A DNA stretch of 64,000 nucleotides, from the NCBI RefSeq assembly GCF_030246845.1, contig NZ_CP126889.1, positions 4,583,001 to 4,647,000 of the forward strand, read 5' to 3'. Source of the DNA: Enhydrobacter sp. (GTDB lineage Bacteria > Pseudomonadota > Alphaproteobacteria > Reyranellales > Reyranellaceae). Both the position numbers and the translations under genes were made by a program. Below are positions 16,078-25,135 of the stretch, piece after piece. Within the stretch, counting starts at the first letter, position 1. The number at the start of each line of letters is the position of its first letter. A model generated the notes under the pieces. That model worked only from the letters and a program-made list of their open reading frames with translations. It was not told the origin of the DNA and did not search any database.

Positions 16078-17412
16078 CTATTCGCCGAGGCCGTACTGCT
16101 TGCCGACATAGCCGTGCGGATGGCCGAAACGTTCGGTCATCACCGCCGCCAGATCCTTCTGCGGCGCGGCAACCCAGCCGCCCGAGCGAACGGCGTAGCG
16201 GCTCGCCGATTTCGCGGCCCGCGCCTCCTTGCCATCGCCCAGCGCGCGTGCCGCACCCATCAGCAACTTGCGGAACTCGACGATGCCGAGATCGGTCGGA
16301 CCGAGATGTTCTTTCGTCCGGTCCTGGATCGGACCCTGGCTGTCCTGGATCGCTGCGTCCTGCTCGGAAACACCGACGATGCCGGTGAAGGTCTGCGTCT
16401 TCTGGACGTCGCGATCGATCAGGTAGTCGTTGCGCAGGTTGCGCAAGGGGACGTAGCGCTCGTCCACCTCGGCATGGACGTTGAAGCCGCCGTCGAACCT
16501 GGCCCGTTCGGCATTGGTGAACGCCCGGTCGGGATGCCAAGAGTAGGTGTAGATCCAGCACGAGCTGTCGTCGACCGGCACCCAGGCCTGGCCGTAGTTG
16601 ATCTCGCCCGGAAACGCGGTGGGCGTGTAGGCATGATTGGGCATGAGGAACTGGGAGATACGCCAGTAGAGGTCGGGACCATCGGTCCTGCGGGCGCCGC
16701 CGATCACCAGCCCTGCATCGTGGCCCAGGACAGTGAACTTCGGCCGTGGATCGTTCTGCACCCAGCGGATGCGGTCGTCGGGCTTGTTCTGATCGGCGAT
16801 GGCGGCCTTCGCCATGGCGGCTCGTGCGGCGGCACCGTCCCTGGCCAGCGTTATGTGCAGGAACGAGAAATGCGATGTGTCGAGCGCACCTTCGACGCTC
16901 TGCACCCAGTTGCAGTCCTGCCATTTCTTGGAGACGTAGCGATGTCCCGCCGGCACGAGGCCGACCTCGAGCCGGGGCAGCTCGGGCATGTGCTCGCGGG
17001 GCCCCATATAGACCCAGATCATGTCGGCCCATTCGCGGGTGGGATAGGCCAGCAGCCGGATCGTCTCCTTGTAGGACGATTCCGGCGGCGAGGTCGGCAG
17101 GTCGACGCAGCGGCCCTCGACGTCGAACTTCCAGCCGTGATAGGCGCAGCGCAGGCCGCATTCCTCGTTGCGACCGAAGAAGAGGTTGGCACCGCGGTGC
17201 GGGCAGTGCGGCTCGACGATGCCGACGCGGCCCTCGCTGTCGCGGAAGGCCAGCAGATCCTCGCCCAGCAGCTTGATCTTCCGGGGCGGCCCGTCGCGCT
17301 CGGGCAGCTCCTCGCAGAGCAGGGCCGGCATCCAGAAGCGGCGCAGCAGGTCGCCCATCGGCGTGCCCAGCCCGCTGCGTGTCAAGAATTCGTTGTCGGC
17401 CTGGCTCAGCAT
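16078..17412 (-). CDS. Rieske 2Fe-2S aromatic-ring-hydroxylating oxygenase, large subunit type
   Basis: The 444 residues begin MLSQADNEFLTRSGLGTPMGDLLRRFW, the usual start of the phthalate-dioxygenase-like group, so the frame's 21 extra upstream codons are left out. The Rieske ligands are C70, H72, C89 and H92 (CPHRGA, CAYHGW). A mononuclear-iron site is suggested by EGALDTSHFSFLH. An aromatic acid or similar substrate is likely, but no reductase or ferredoxin gene is adjacent. The upstream neighbour on this strand is the sulfhydrylase at 17435, 22 nt away. Confidence 0.88.
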   Translation of the reverse strand: MLSQADNEFLTRSGLGTPMGDLLRRFWMPALLCEELPERDGPPRKIKLLGEDLLAFRDSEGRVGIVEPHCPHRGANLFFGRNEECGLRCAYHGWKFDVEGRCVDLPTSPPESSYKETIRLLAYPTREWADMIWVYMGPREHMPELPRLEVGLVPAGHRYVSKKWQDCNWVQSVEGALDTSHFSFLHITLARDGAAARAAMAKAAIADQNKPDDRIRWVQNDPRPKFTVLGHDAGLVIGGARRTDGPDLYWRISQFLMPNHAYTPTAFPGEINYGQAWVPVDDSSCWIYTYSWHPDRAFTNAERARFDGGFNVHAEVDERYVPLRNLRNDYLIDRDVQKTQTFTGIVGVSEQDAAIQDSQGPIQDRTKEHLGPTDLGIVEFRKLLMGAARALGDGKEARAAKSASRYAVRSGGWVAAPQKDLAAVMTERFGHPHGYVGKQYGLGE

Positions 17413-17434
17413 GGGACTGCCTTTCGATCGTCGT

Positions 17435-18724
17435 CTATGCGGCGGCTTTGGCCAGGGCCTGATCGAGATCGGCAATGATGTCGTTCACCGTCTCGATGCC
17501 GATCGACAGGCGGATCACGTCGGCGCCGGCGCCGGCGGCGTCCCGCTGCTCGTCGGAAAGCTGGCGGTGCGTCGTCGACGCGGGATGGATGATCAGGCTC
17601 TTGGCGTCGCCGATATTGGCGACATGCGAGAACAGCTCGACGCTGTCGACGACCTTCACGCCCACTTCGTAGCCTCCCTTGACGCCGAAGGTGAACACGG
17701 ATCCCGCGCCGCGCGGCAGGTATTTCTTCGCCAGCGCATGGTACTTGTTCGACGGCAGGCCGGCGTAGTTGACCCACGCCACGGCCGGATGTTTCTCGAG
17801 ATGTCGGGCGACCTCGAGCGCGTTGCTGCAATGGCGCTCCATGCGCAGGCCGAGGGTCTCGACGCCGAGCATGGTGAGCCAGGAATTGAACGGCGCCTGC
17901 GCCGGCCCGAGATCGCGCAGGCCGACGGCGTGGCTGTGGAAGGTGTAGGCCATGTCGCCGAACGTCTCGAAAAAGTTGAGACCGTGATAGGCCGGTTCCG
18001 GACCGGCGAGGCTCGGAAACTTGCCGCTTTTGGCCCAGTCGAACCTGCCCGAATCGATCACCGCGCCGCCCATCGACGTGCCGTTTCCGCTCAGGAATTT
18101 CGTCGTCGAATGCAGCACCAGCGTCGCTCCGTGGTCGATCGGCTTGCAGAGCCACGGCGTAGCCAGCGTGTTGTCGACGATCAGCGGCACGCCGACGGAC
18201 TCGGCGATGCGCGCGATCGCCTCGATATCGCTGATGACGCCGCCGGGATTGGCAAGGCTCTCGATGAAGAAGGCCTGCGTCTTTTCCGTGACAGCGCGCT
18301 TGAAATTGTCGGGCTGGTCGGCGTCGACGATATGCGCCGTCCAACCGAACTTGGGATAGGTGTTGCGCATCTGCTGGATCGAGCCGCCGTAAAGGCGCGA
18401 CGATGCGACGACATCGTTGCCCGGCCGCATCAAGGGGAAGAGGGCGAGCACCTGGGCGGCATGGCCGCTCGATGTCACGGTGCAGCCCCGGCCGCCTTCG
18501 AGCGTGGCGAGCCGCGTCTCGAGCGCTGAGTTGGTGGGATTGGTGAGCCGCGAATAGATGAAACCGACGGTCTGCAGGTTGAAGAGCGCCGCGGCATGAT
18601 CGGCGTCCTCGAACACATAGGCCGTGCTCTGGTAGATCGGCTGGGCCCGTGCGCCGGTGGCCGGATCGGGCGCGGCGCCGGCATGTACCGACAGGGTCTC
18701 GAAGCCGTAACTCTTGTCACTCAT
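17435..18724 (-). CDS. metY: O-acetylhomoserine sulfhydrylase (Cys/Met metabolism PLP enzyme)
   Basis: PLP enzyme that makes homocysteine from O-acetylhomoserine and sulfide. The 429 residues begin MSDKSYGFETLSVHAGAAPDP, the usual MetY start, preceded by GGAGAAACG. Typical segments follow: QPIYQSTAYVF, SRLTNPTN, the PLP lysine in LVLHSTTKFLSGNGT and HPASTTHRQL. The length fits MetY better than the shorter MetB/MetC enzymes. Its ATG overlaps the stop of the lactonase gene by 4 nt, so the two are cotranscribed, though no metabolic link is obvious. Confidence 0.93.
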   Translation of the reverse strand: MSDKSYGFETLSVHAGAAPDPATGARAQPIYQSTAYVFEDADHAAALFNLQTVGFIYSRLTNPTNSALETRLATLEGGRGCTVTSSGHAAQVLALFPLMRPGNDVVASSRLYGGSIQQMRNTYPKFGWTAHIVDADQPDNFKRAVTEKTQAFFIESLANPGGVISDIEAIARIAESVGVPLIVDNTLATPWLCKPIDHGATLVLHSTTKFLSGNGTSMGGAVIDSGRFDWAKSGKFPSLAGPEPAYHGLNFFETFGDMAYTFHSHAVGLRDLGPAQAPFNSWLTMLGVETLGLRMERHCSNALEVARHLEKHPAVAWVNYAGLPSNKYHALAKKYLPRGAGSVFTFGVKGGYEVGVKVVDSVELFSHVANIGDAKSLIIHPASTTHRQLSDEQRDAAGAGADVIRLSIGIETVNDIIADLDQALAKAAA

Positions 18725-19785
18725 CTCGTTTCTCCACCACTGAAGACGATGCACGCCGGGCTGCCGACATTCACCTTGATCGAGGTCGGTGACAGGTTGC
18801 CGTCGCGGCCCACGCGATAGCCGACGATCGTGTGGCTGCCCTGGTTGGCGACATACAGGAACCGCTCGGTCGGATCGAGCGCGAAAAAGCGCGGCACGGT
18901 GCCTTTGGTCGGCACCCACTGCCTGGGCGTCAGCGTTCCCGCCGTCCGGTCGATCGCGAACACGCCGATGCTGTCGTGCCCGCGGTTGGAGACGTAGACC
19001 GTGCGGCCGCCGCGATCGACGGCGATCTCCGCGCCCGTGCTGTAGCCGGTGAAGTCGGTCGGCGTCGAGCGTACGACCTGCAGCGGCGTGAGCCTGGCGC
19101 CGGCCTGGCGATACGTCGTGATGGTCGAGTCGAGCTCGTTGACGACGTAGGCGAAGGGACGCCGCGGGTGGAAGTCGATGTGACGCGGGCCGGCGCCGGG
19201 ACGGGTGGCGACGCGGCCGGTCTCGACCAGCACGCCGCGCCTGCCGTCGAGGCGATAGGCGACGACGGCATCGCCGCCCTTGCAGGGCAGGAAGAATCGG
19301 CGGCCCGACCGGTCCAGCGGATTGTGGTGCGGCCGGATGTTCTTCTGCTCGGTCCGGTGCGGCCCGATCGTGCCGGTCACGGTCGTGAGCGTCGAATAGG
19401 GTTCGATTGTGCCGTCCTGCCGGATCGGCAGCACGGCCGTCGAGTCGGTGCCGTAGTTGGCGACCACCAGAAAGCGCCCGGTCCTGTCGAATGCCAGGTG
19501 GATGGGATTGTAGCCACCCGTCGACTGACGGTTCAGCAGACGGAGACGGCCGGTGCCCGGCTCTATGGCGAAGGACGTGGCCTCGCTGCGATCGCCGTGC
19601 ACCGAATAGAGATGCCGGCCCTTCCGATCGACCGCGAGGAACGATGGATTTTCGAGGCCGCCCATGCGCTGGACATGGTGGAAGGTGCCGTCTCGCCGGT
19701 CGACCTTGTAGACGTTGATGCCGTTGCCGCGGCCCTTGCGTTCGGGCGTGGTATAACAACCGACATAGGCGAAAAGCGTTTCCAT
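18721..19785 (-). CDS. Beta-propeller lactonase family protein (YbhE/Pgl-like)
   Basis: A 354-residue seven-bladed propeller of the lactonase family. It begins METLFAYVGCYTTPERKG and contains repeated blade motifs such as GRFLVVANYGTDS, RRPFAYVVNELDSTITTY, GRTVYVSNRGHDSIGVF and ERFLYVANQGSHTIVGY. Escherichia coli YbhE is a 6-phosphogluconolactonase, but this family has other lactone substrates, so the activity is not settled. No signal peptide is seen. It is the first gene of a two-gene unit with metY. Confidence 0.88.
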   Translation of the reverse strand: METLFAYVGCYTTPERKGRGNGINVYKVDRRDGTFHHVQRMGGLENPSFLAVDRKGRHLYSVHGDRSEATSFAIEPGTGRLRLLNRQSTGGYNPIHLAFDRTGRFLVVANYGTDSTAVLPIRQDGTIEPYSTLTTVTGTIGPHRTEQKNIRPHHNPLDRSGRRFFLPCKGGDAVVAYRLDGRRGVLVETGRVATRPGAGPRHIDFHPRRPFAYVVNELDSTITTYRQAGARLTPLQVVRSTPTDFTGYSTGAEIAVDRGGRTVYVSNRGHDSIGVFAIDRTAGTLTPRQWVPTKGTVPRFFALDPTERFLYVANQGSHTIVGYRVGRDGNLSPTSIKVNVGSPACIVFSGGETR

Positions 19786-19869
19786 GTTCCGACAGTGTCG
19801 CCTCAACCGAACGCGGCGACAATCGCCCCCGCAAGGCATCGGCCCCCGACTCGTCGCGCGGCGAAACGC

Positions 19870-21249
19870 TCAGGACGAGATCGTGACGCGCAGGCCGGGC
19901 CTGGCGTCGCCCAGCCGAATCGTGAGGCCGTGCAAGCTGGCGATCGCCTTGACCAGCGCGAGGCCGAGGCCGCTGCCCGCCGTGGTGCGGCTGCGATCGA
20001 GCCGGCAAAAGCGGTCGAACACGCGGGCATGCTCGGCTTCCGGGATGCCGGGGCCGTTGTCGGTGACCTCGACGTCGAAGCCCGCCGTGGCGCGGCGAGC
20101 GAGGACGAGGCGGACAGTGCTGCCCGCCGACGTATGATTGAGCGCGTTCTCGATCAGGTTCGAGACCATCTGGGCGAGAAGCTGACGATCGCCGGTGAAG
20201 CGGATGCCATCGTCGATCGCGAGCGTCAGCGTGTGCTGGGCATCCTCCGCCGCCGGCAGATAGGCATCGCCGATGCTGCGCAGGAGCTCGGAGAGATCGA
20301 GCTCGGAGAAGGCGCTCTTCTGGGCCCCGGCCTCGATCTGGGCGATGCGCAGCAGCGCCGAGAAGGTCTCGAGCAGCGTGTCCGCCTCGGCGATGGCGGC
20401 CTCTGTCGCGGCGGCATACTCGACTGTGCTGGTGGCATGCTCGCGGGCGTCCTCCAGCCGCTGGCGCAGCCGTCCCAGCGGCGTGCGCAGATCGTGGGCG
20501 ATGTCGCCGGTGACCTGCCGCAATCCCTCCATGAGGCCCTGGATGCGGTCCAGCATGGCATTGAGACTGGCCACGAGCTGGTCGATCTCGTCATTGGTGC
20601 CGCGCGCGGGAATGCGCGCGCCGAGATCGCCTTCCATGATGGCCCGCGTGGTCCGGCCGATCGAGTCGATGCGGCGCAGGAAGTTCCTGCCGAGCAGCAG
20701 TCCGCCGCCGACCGCGAGGATCAGGGTGAGGCCGCCCGCCCAGATGAAGGCGCGCACGATCGCGCTCTGCATGTCGATCAGCCGGCTTGCATCCTGCGCC
20801 ACGAGCAGGAAGGAGCCGTCGGGCAGGATGAGACCGAAGCCGATGAGCCGGCCGCGCTCGGCGTCGGGCTCCTCGCTGTTGGGATCGTGCCGGAAATCGA
20901 TCACGCCCTCGACGGGAGGCATGCCGGGCAGGTTGCCGACCACGACCTGGCGGTTCGGCGCCTGCAGCAGATAGTAGATCGGCCCACGGGTGCGGAAGTT
21001 CATGCGTCGCGTGATCTGCTCGGCGAGCCCGATGAGGCCGAGCCGGCGGTGGATCTCGGCGAGCTGGAAGGCCTCGGTGCGCAGGACCGCCTGCATGTCG
21101 CTCTGCATGGCCGCCGTCGCCGTGACGAACACGGTCGCGAACAGCACGCATGCCGACACCACGAACAGCGCCGCGTAGATCAGGGCGAGGCGAAAGCTCG
21201 CCGAGCGCAGGATCCTGCGGAAGGTTCTAGTCGGCGGCGCGGATGACAT
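19870..21249 (-). CDS. Sensor histidine kinase with HAMP domain
   Basis: Inner-membrane sensor of 459 residues. A transmembrane segment at about 20-42, a periplasmic domain of about 120 residues, a second segment at about 165-185, a HAMP domain, a HisKA domain with the phospho-acceptor histidine in DIAHDLRTPLGRLRQRL, and an HATPase with NLIENALNHT, DNGPGIPEAE and GSGLGLALVKAI. The signal is unknown. Its start overlaps the regulator gene by 23 nt, so the pair is an operon transcribed regulator-first. A DegP-type protease is divergent, which suggests envelope-stress sensing (inference). Confidence 0.94.
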   Translation of the reverse strand: MSSAPPTRTFRRILRSASFRLALIYAALFVVSACVLFATVFVTATAAMQSDMQAVLRTEAFQLAEIHRRLGLIGLAEQITRRMNFRTRGPIYYLLQAPNRQVVVGNLPGMPPVEGVIDFRHDPNSEEPDAERGRLIGFGLILPDGSFLLVAQDASRLIDMQSAIVRAFIWAGGLTLILAVGGGLLLGRNFLRRIDSIGRTTRAIMEGDLGARIPARGTNDEIDQLVASLNAMLDRIQGLMEGLRQVTGDIAHDLRTPLGRLRQRLEDAREHATSTVEYAAATEAAIAEADTLLETFSALLRIAQIEAGAQKSAFSELDLSELLRSIGDAYLPAAEDAQHTLTLAIDDGIRFTGDRQLLAQMVSNLIENALNHTSAGSTVRLVLARRATAGFDVEVTDNGPGIPEAEHARVFDRFCRLDRSRTTAGSGLGLALVKAIASLHGLTIRLGDARPGLRVTISS

Positions 21250-21901
21250 AGCCTGCCCCTCTCACCGTATGGAGCAAGGGCTTGTCGAAGCCTCTGTCGA
21301 TCTTGGAACGCAGACGGCTGATGTGCGTTTCCACGATGTTGGTCTTGGGGTCGAAATGGAAGTCCCAGACCTTCTCCAGAAGCATGGTGCGGGTAACGAT
21401 CTCGCCGGCATGCCGCATCAGATACTCCAGGATCTTGAACTCCTGCGCCAGCAGCTCGATCCGCCGGCCGTCGCGCGTCACCGCCCGCGCCAGAAGGTCG
21501 ATCTCGAGACCGCCGACCTGCAGCTTCGTCTGCGCCACGAGCGGCGGACGGCGGGCGAGAGCGGCGATGCGCGCCAGCAGCTCGGCGAAGGCGAACGGCT
21601 TCACGAGATAGTCGTCGGCGCCGGCCTCGAGGCCGGCGACGCGATCGTCGACGCCGCCCATGGTCGTCAGGAACAGGGCGGGCGTGCGGGTGCCCGCCTC
21701 GCGCGCCGCCTTGACCATCGACAGGCCGTCCAGCTTGGGCAGATTGCGGTCGACGACCATCACGTCATAGGGATCGCCGGTCGCCATGTAGAGACCGTCG
21801 CGGCCATTGTCGACCTGATCGACCACATGCCCGTGCTGGCGCAGGCCCTTGGCGATGTAGTCGGCCGTCTGCTTGTCGTCTTCGATCAGGAGGATTTTCA
21901 C
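21227..21901 (-). CDS. OmpR/PhoB-family response regulator
   Basis: The 224 residues have a receiver domain (about 1-115: LLIEDDKQTADYI, phospho-acceptor Asp in DVMVVDRNLPKLDG, switch lysine in VKPFAFAELLAR) and a winged-helix DNA-binding domain (about 125-222: QEFKILEYLMRHAGEIVTRTMLLEKVWDF, ETHISRLRSKID). The GTG at 21901 is chosen since it gives the standard MKILLIEDD start and has GAAAGGG upstream; the frame continues 68 codons further but looks non-coding. Partner of the kinase at 19870. Confidence 0.95.
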   Translation of the reverse strand: MKILLIEDDKQTADYIAKGLRQHGHVVDQVDNGRDGLYMATGDPYDVMVVDRNLPKLDGLSMVKAAREAGTRTPALFLTTMGGVDDRVAGLEAGADDYLVKPFAFAELLARIAALARRPPLVAQTKLQVGGLEIDLLARAVTRDGRRIELLAQEFKILEYLMRHAGEIVTRTMLLEKVWDFHFDPKTNIVETHISRLRSKIDRGFDKPLLHTVRGAGYVIRAAD

Positions 21902-22047
21902 GGCGGCCCTTTCGTCACGGAACCATTCTTCTCGCTTTCGGCCGTCGTGCAATCGCGCCGAACTATACAAACTTTCAATGTTGCGGACACGCCGGCGCCA
22001 CCACCGCCTTCCTATATTCGTTGCGAGCCAGACGAGGAGGTTTCTCG

Positions 22048-23526
22048 ATGTCCAAGACCAAGTCCATCCTTGCCGCCTTGGCGCTGACCACAGCGCTGAC
22101 GGCACCGGCCGCGATCCTGCCGATCCTGACCGCGCCGCCGGCGCTGGCGGGCGAGGCCACGCCGCGCGACCTTTCCGATCTCGCCGCCAAGGTGACGCCG
22201 GCCGTCGTCAACATCCAGGTGACGATGAAGGCCGACAGCGGCGGCGCGATGCAGATGTCGGATCGCTCGGCGCAGCAGCAGATGGAAGAGTTCATGCGCC
22301 AGTTCGCCGAACGCTTCGGCCAGGGACCGATGAAGGTCCGGCCGATGCCCAAGGAGCAGGCGCTCGGCACCGGCTTCATCATCGATCCGTCCGGCGTGAT
22401 CGTGACCAACTACCACGTCGCCGGCCAGGCCGATTCGATCACGGTGACGATGACGGACGGCACCAAGTATCCGGCCAAGCTTCTGGGCGCCGACCAGAAG
22501 ACCGATATCGCGGTGCTGAAGATCAAGGCCGACAAGCCGCTGCCCTACGTCGAGTTCGGCGACTCGAGCAAGGTGCGCGTCGGGCAGCCGGTGATGGCGG
22601 TCGGCAATCCGTTCGGGCTGGGCGGCACGGTGACATCCGGCATCGTGTCGGCGCGCGGCCGCGACATCCACTCGGGCCCGTTCGACGACTACATCCAGAC
22701 CGACGCCGCCATCAACCGCGGCAATTCGGGCGGTCCGCTGTTCGACATGGACGGCGAGGTGATCGGCATCAACACGGCGATCTTCTCACCCACCGGCGGC
22801 AGCGTCGGCTTGGGCTTCGCCATCCCGTCCAGCATCGCCAAGCCGGTGGTGACCCAGCTCCGCGAGCACGGACGGGTCGAGCGCGGCCTGCTCGGCGTCG
22901 AGATCCAGCCGGTGACGTCCGAGATCGCCGAAAGCATGTCGCTCGGTTCGACCCATGGCGCGCTGGTCGCGCAGGTCGAGCCGAAGAGTGCGGCGCGCAA
23001 GGCCGGCATCGAGTCCGGCGACGTCATCAAGAGCGTCGACGACAAGAAGATCGAGGACGTCCGCGACTTGACCCGCGTGATCGCCGCGCAGCAGCCGGGA
23101 TCGACGGTCAAGATCGGCCTGGTGCGCGACGGCAAGAACATGACCGTCGAGGCGAAGCTCGGCGACTATTCCTCGCACCAGCAGGCGAAGGCCGATGAAG
23201 GCGACAATCACAACGGGTCGAAGGCCGAGCCGCTGTCGTTCGGCTTCTCGCTGGCGCCGATCACGCCGGAGGTTCGCCAGGAACTCGGCCTCAAGGACTC
23301 GGTCTCCGGCGCCTTGATTGCCGGCGTCGAGCCCGGCAGCCCGGCGGACGACAAGGGATTGCGGCCGGGCGACATCATTCAGCAGGTCGGTCACGACTCG
23401 GTCGACAGCCCGAAGGCCGCGGCCAGCAAGCTCAAGGAGGCGAAGGAGTCGAAGAAGCCCGTGCTGCTGAAGATCTATCGAGGGGGGTCGACCCGGTACG
23501 TCGCTGTTTCTCCCCGGGCGGCGTAG
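22048..23526 (+). CDS. Periplasmic serine protease of the DegP/DegQ (HtrA) family
   Basis: Exported protease/chaperone of 492 residues. It has a Sec signal peptide (about 1-35, ending PPALAGE), a trypsin-like domain with the triad H123 (TNYHVAG), D153 (KTDIAVL) and S227 (GNSGGPL), and two PDZ domains (about 265-350 and 390-490). The chosen ATG follows GAGGAGG; the frame continues 9 codons upstream. It is divergent from the regulator/kinase pair, with about 146 nt between starts, an arrangement often found for envelope-stress systems. Confidence 0.95.
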   Translation: MSKTKSILAALALTTALTAPAAILPILTAPPALAGEATPRDLSDLAAKVTPAVVNIQVTMKADSGGAMQMSDRSAQQQMEEFMRQFAERFGQGPMKVRPMPKEQALGTGFIIDPSGVIVTNYHVAGQADSITVTMTDGTKYPAKLLGADQKTDIAVLKIKADKPLPYVEFGDSSKVRVGQPVMAVGNPFGLGGTVTSGIVSARGRDIHSGPFDDYIQTDAAINRGNSGGPLFDMDGEVIGINTAIFSPTGGSVGLGFAIPSSIAKPVVTQLREHGRVERGLLGVEIQPVTSEIAESMSLGSTHGALVAQVEPKSAARKAGIESGDVIKSVDDKKIEDVRDLTRVIAAQQPGSTVKIGLVRDGKNMTVEAKLGDYSSHQQAKADEGDNHNGSKAEPLSFGFSLAPITPEVRQELGLKDSVSGALIAGVEPGSPADDKGLRPGDIIQQVGHDSVDSPKAAASKLKEAKESKKPVLLKIYRGGSTRYVAVSPRAA

Positions 23527-23543
23527 CCGGAGCCTCTCGACGA

Positions 23544-23573
23544 AGCCGGCGGTGGTCTCCATCGCCGGCTTTG
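23544..23573 (+). terminator. Hairpin terminator after the DegP-type gene
   Basis: A 12-bp stem with one G-T wobble (AGCCGGCGGTGG paired with CCATCGCCGGCT), a TCT loop, then TTG. It lies 17 nt after the protease stop and before the convergent oxidoreductase gene, so it may serve both strands; the T tract is short. Confidence 0.7.
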
Positions 23574-23592
23574 CCGTGTCTCGACGCCGCGA

Positions 23593-24597
23593 CTACAGAG
23601 CCGGCATGACCTCGCGGGCAAAGAGCTCGACGGAGCGGGTCGATTCCTCGAGCGACAGATCGCCGAACGCCAGACGGCAGAGGCAGTAGTTGATGCCGGC
23701 GACGTCGTTGTCGCGCCGCATCCGTTCGCGCACCGTGGAAGGCGCGCCAGCGATGATGTAGCCGCCCGCCAGCGCCTCCTCGAACTCGGCCGGGATGAGC
23801 TGCCGCGGCAGGCCCACGCCATGCGCCCGCCACAGATGGATCAGCGCGTCGTACCAGAGGCCGAAGGCGCGCCTGGCCGCGCTCTGCGCCTCGCGGTCGG
23901 TGTCGCCGACCACGACGTGACGACTGAGGCCGATGAAAGGCAGGCCCTCGTCACGGCGGCCCAGCGCCTTCCAGGCGGCGCGGAAGCGCGACGCGAACTG
24001 CCCGACCCCGTCGGCCCTCATGCCGACCACGGTGTTGCAGCCCTGCCGGGCGAGACGGTCGGCGCTTTCCAGAGAGTTGGCGCCATACCAGAGCGGCGGG
24101 TGCGGCTTCTGCACCGGCCGCATCTCGATCGGCACGTCCTCGAAGGCGAAATACTTGCCCTTGTAGGTCAGTCGCTGCTGCGCGAGCCCCTTGAGGACGA
24201 CCTCGAGTGCCTCGGCGAACCGCTCGGGGCCGGTCGCCGGGTCGATGCCGTAATAGCCGACCTCGTACGGCGAGATGCCGCGGCCGACGCCGAGTTCCAG
24301 CCGGCCGCCGCTCAATTGATCGAGCATGCAGATCTCGTCGATCAGCCGCAGCGGGTGATAGAGGTTCACGGTATAGACCAGCGGCCCGAAGCGCAGCGTT
24401 TTCGTCCGCTGCGCCACGGCCGCCAGGAAGACGCTGGGCGAGGGCGCCATGCCGAGCGGCGTCGCGTGATGCTCGGCGATGTGGTAGGCGTGAAAGCCGC
24501 TCTTCTCGTAGAGTTCGATCAGGCGAAGGCGTTCCTCGAACTGCCGGCCGACATCCTCGCCGGCCCGGTCCATATGGTCGAAGACGCCGAACTTCAT
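23593..24597 (-). CDS. LLM-class flavin-dependent oxidoreductase (luciferase-like)
   Basis: A 334-residue TIM-barrel flavin enzyme of the bacterial luciferase superfamily. Typical features are MKFGVFDHMDRAGE at the start, YHIAEHHATPLGMAPSPSVFLAAVAQRT, LYHPLRLIDEICMLDQLSGGRLELGVGRG and PHPPLWYGANS. It probably uses FMNH2 to oxidise an organic substrate; the substrate is not evident. The CoA-binding protein gene lies 34 nt upstream on the same strand. Confidence 0.9.
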   Translation of the reverse strand: MKFGVFDHMDRAGEDVGRQFEERLRLIELYEKSGFHAYHIAEHHATPLGMAPSPSVFLAAVAQRTKTLRFGPLVYTVNLYHPLRLIDEICMLDQLSGGRLELGVGRGISPYEVGYYGIDPATGPERFAEALEVVLKGLAQQRLTYKGKYFAFEDVPIEMRPVQKPHPPLWYGANSLESADRLARQGCNTVVGMRADGVGQFASRFRAAWKALGRRDEGLPFIGLSRHVVVGDTDREAQSAARRAFGLWYDALIHLWRAHGVGLPRQLIPAEFEEALAGGYIIAGAPSTVRERMRRDNDVAGINYCLCRLAFGDLSLEESTRSVELFAREVMPAL

Positions 24598-24631
24598 TGG
24601 ACACCGTCCGGACGGTGGCAGGCGAGGGGCC

Positions 24632-25135
24632 TCATAACGCTCTCTTCTTGCTGCTGATGACGCCGCTTGCGATGCCGTGCCATTCGATGGTGCCCGCCAG
24701 GCGCGAATGCTCGATCTTGGGGCAGCGATTCATCACCACCTCGAGACCGGCCGCTTCGGCCCGCCGGGCGGCCGCCTCGTTCACGACGCCGAGCTGCATC
24801 CACACGACCTTCGCGCCGTGCGCGATGGCCTCGTCGGTGATCGGGCCGGCGGCCTCGGAGTTGCGAAAGATATCGACCATGTCGGCCTTCACCGGCAGCT
24901 CGTCGAGCGAGCCGTAGACTTTCTGGCCCAGAATTTCCTGACCTGCAGCGGCTGGATTGACCGGGATGACCTTGTAGCCGCGATCGAGCAGGTACTTCAT
25001 GGCGAAATAGGACGGCCGATTCCAGTTGGCCGAAGCGCCCACCATGGCGATGGTCCTGGTATTGCGCAGGATGCGGCGCAGGTAGGCGTCGTCGTAGCGG
25101 TCGTGAACGATCGTCGGCATGGGAGGAGTATACAT
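24632..25135 (-). CDS. CoA-binding domain protein (YccU family)
   Basis: A Rossmann-fold CoA-binding protein of up to 167 residues with IAMVGASANWNRPSYFAMKYLLDRGYKVIPVNP, GSLDELPVKADMVDIFRN and VVWMQLGVVNEAAA. The role of the family is unclear. Two ATG starts are possible (25135 or MPTIVHDRY at 25120); neither has a good ribosome site, since the GGAGGAG there belongs to the plus-strand gene. The start overlaps the beginning of the divergent OYE gene. Confidence 0.85.
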   Translation of the reverse strand: MYTPPMPTIVHDRYDDAYLRRILRNTRTIAMVGASANWNRPSYFAMKYLLDRGYKVIPVNPAAAGQEILGQKVYGSLDELPVKADMVDIFRNSEAAGPITDEAIAHGAKVVWMQLGVVNEAAARRAEAAGLEVVMNRCPKIEHSRLAGTIEWHGIASGVISSKKRAL

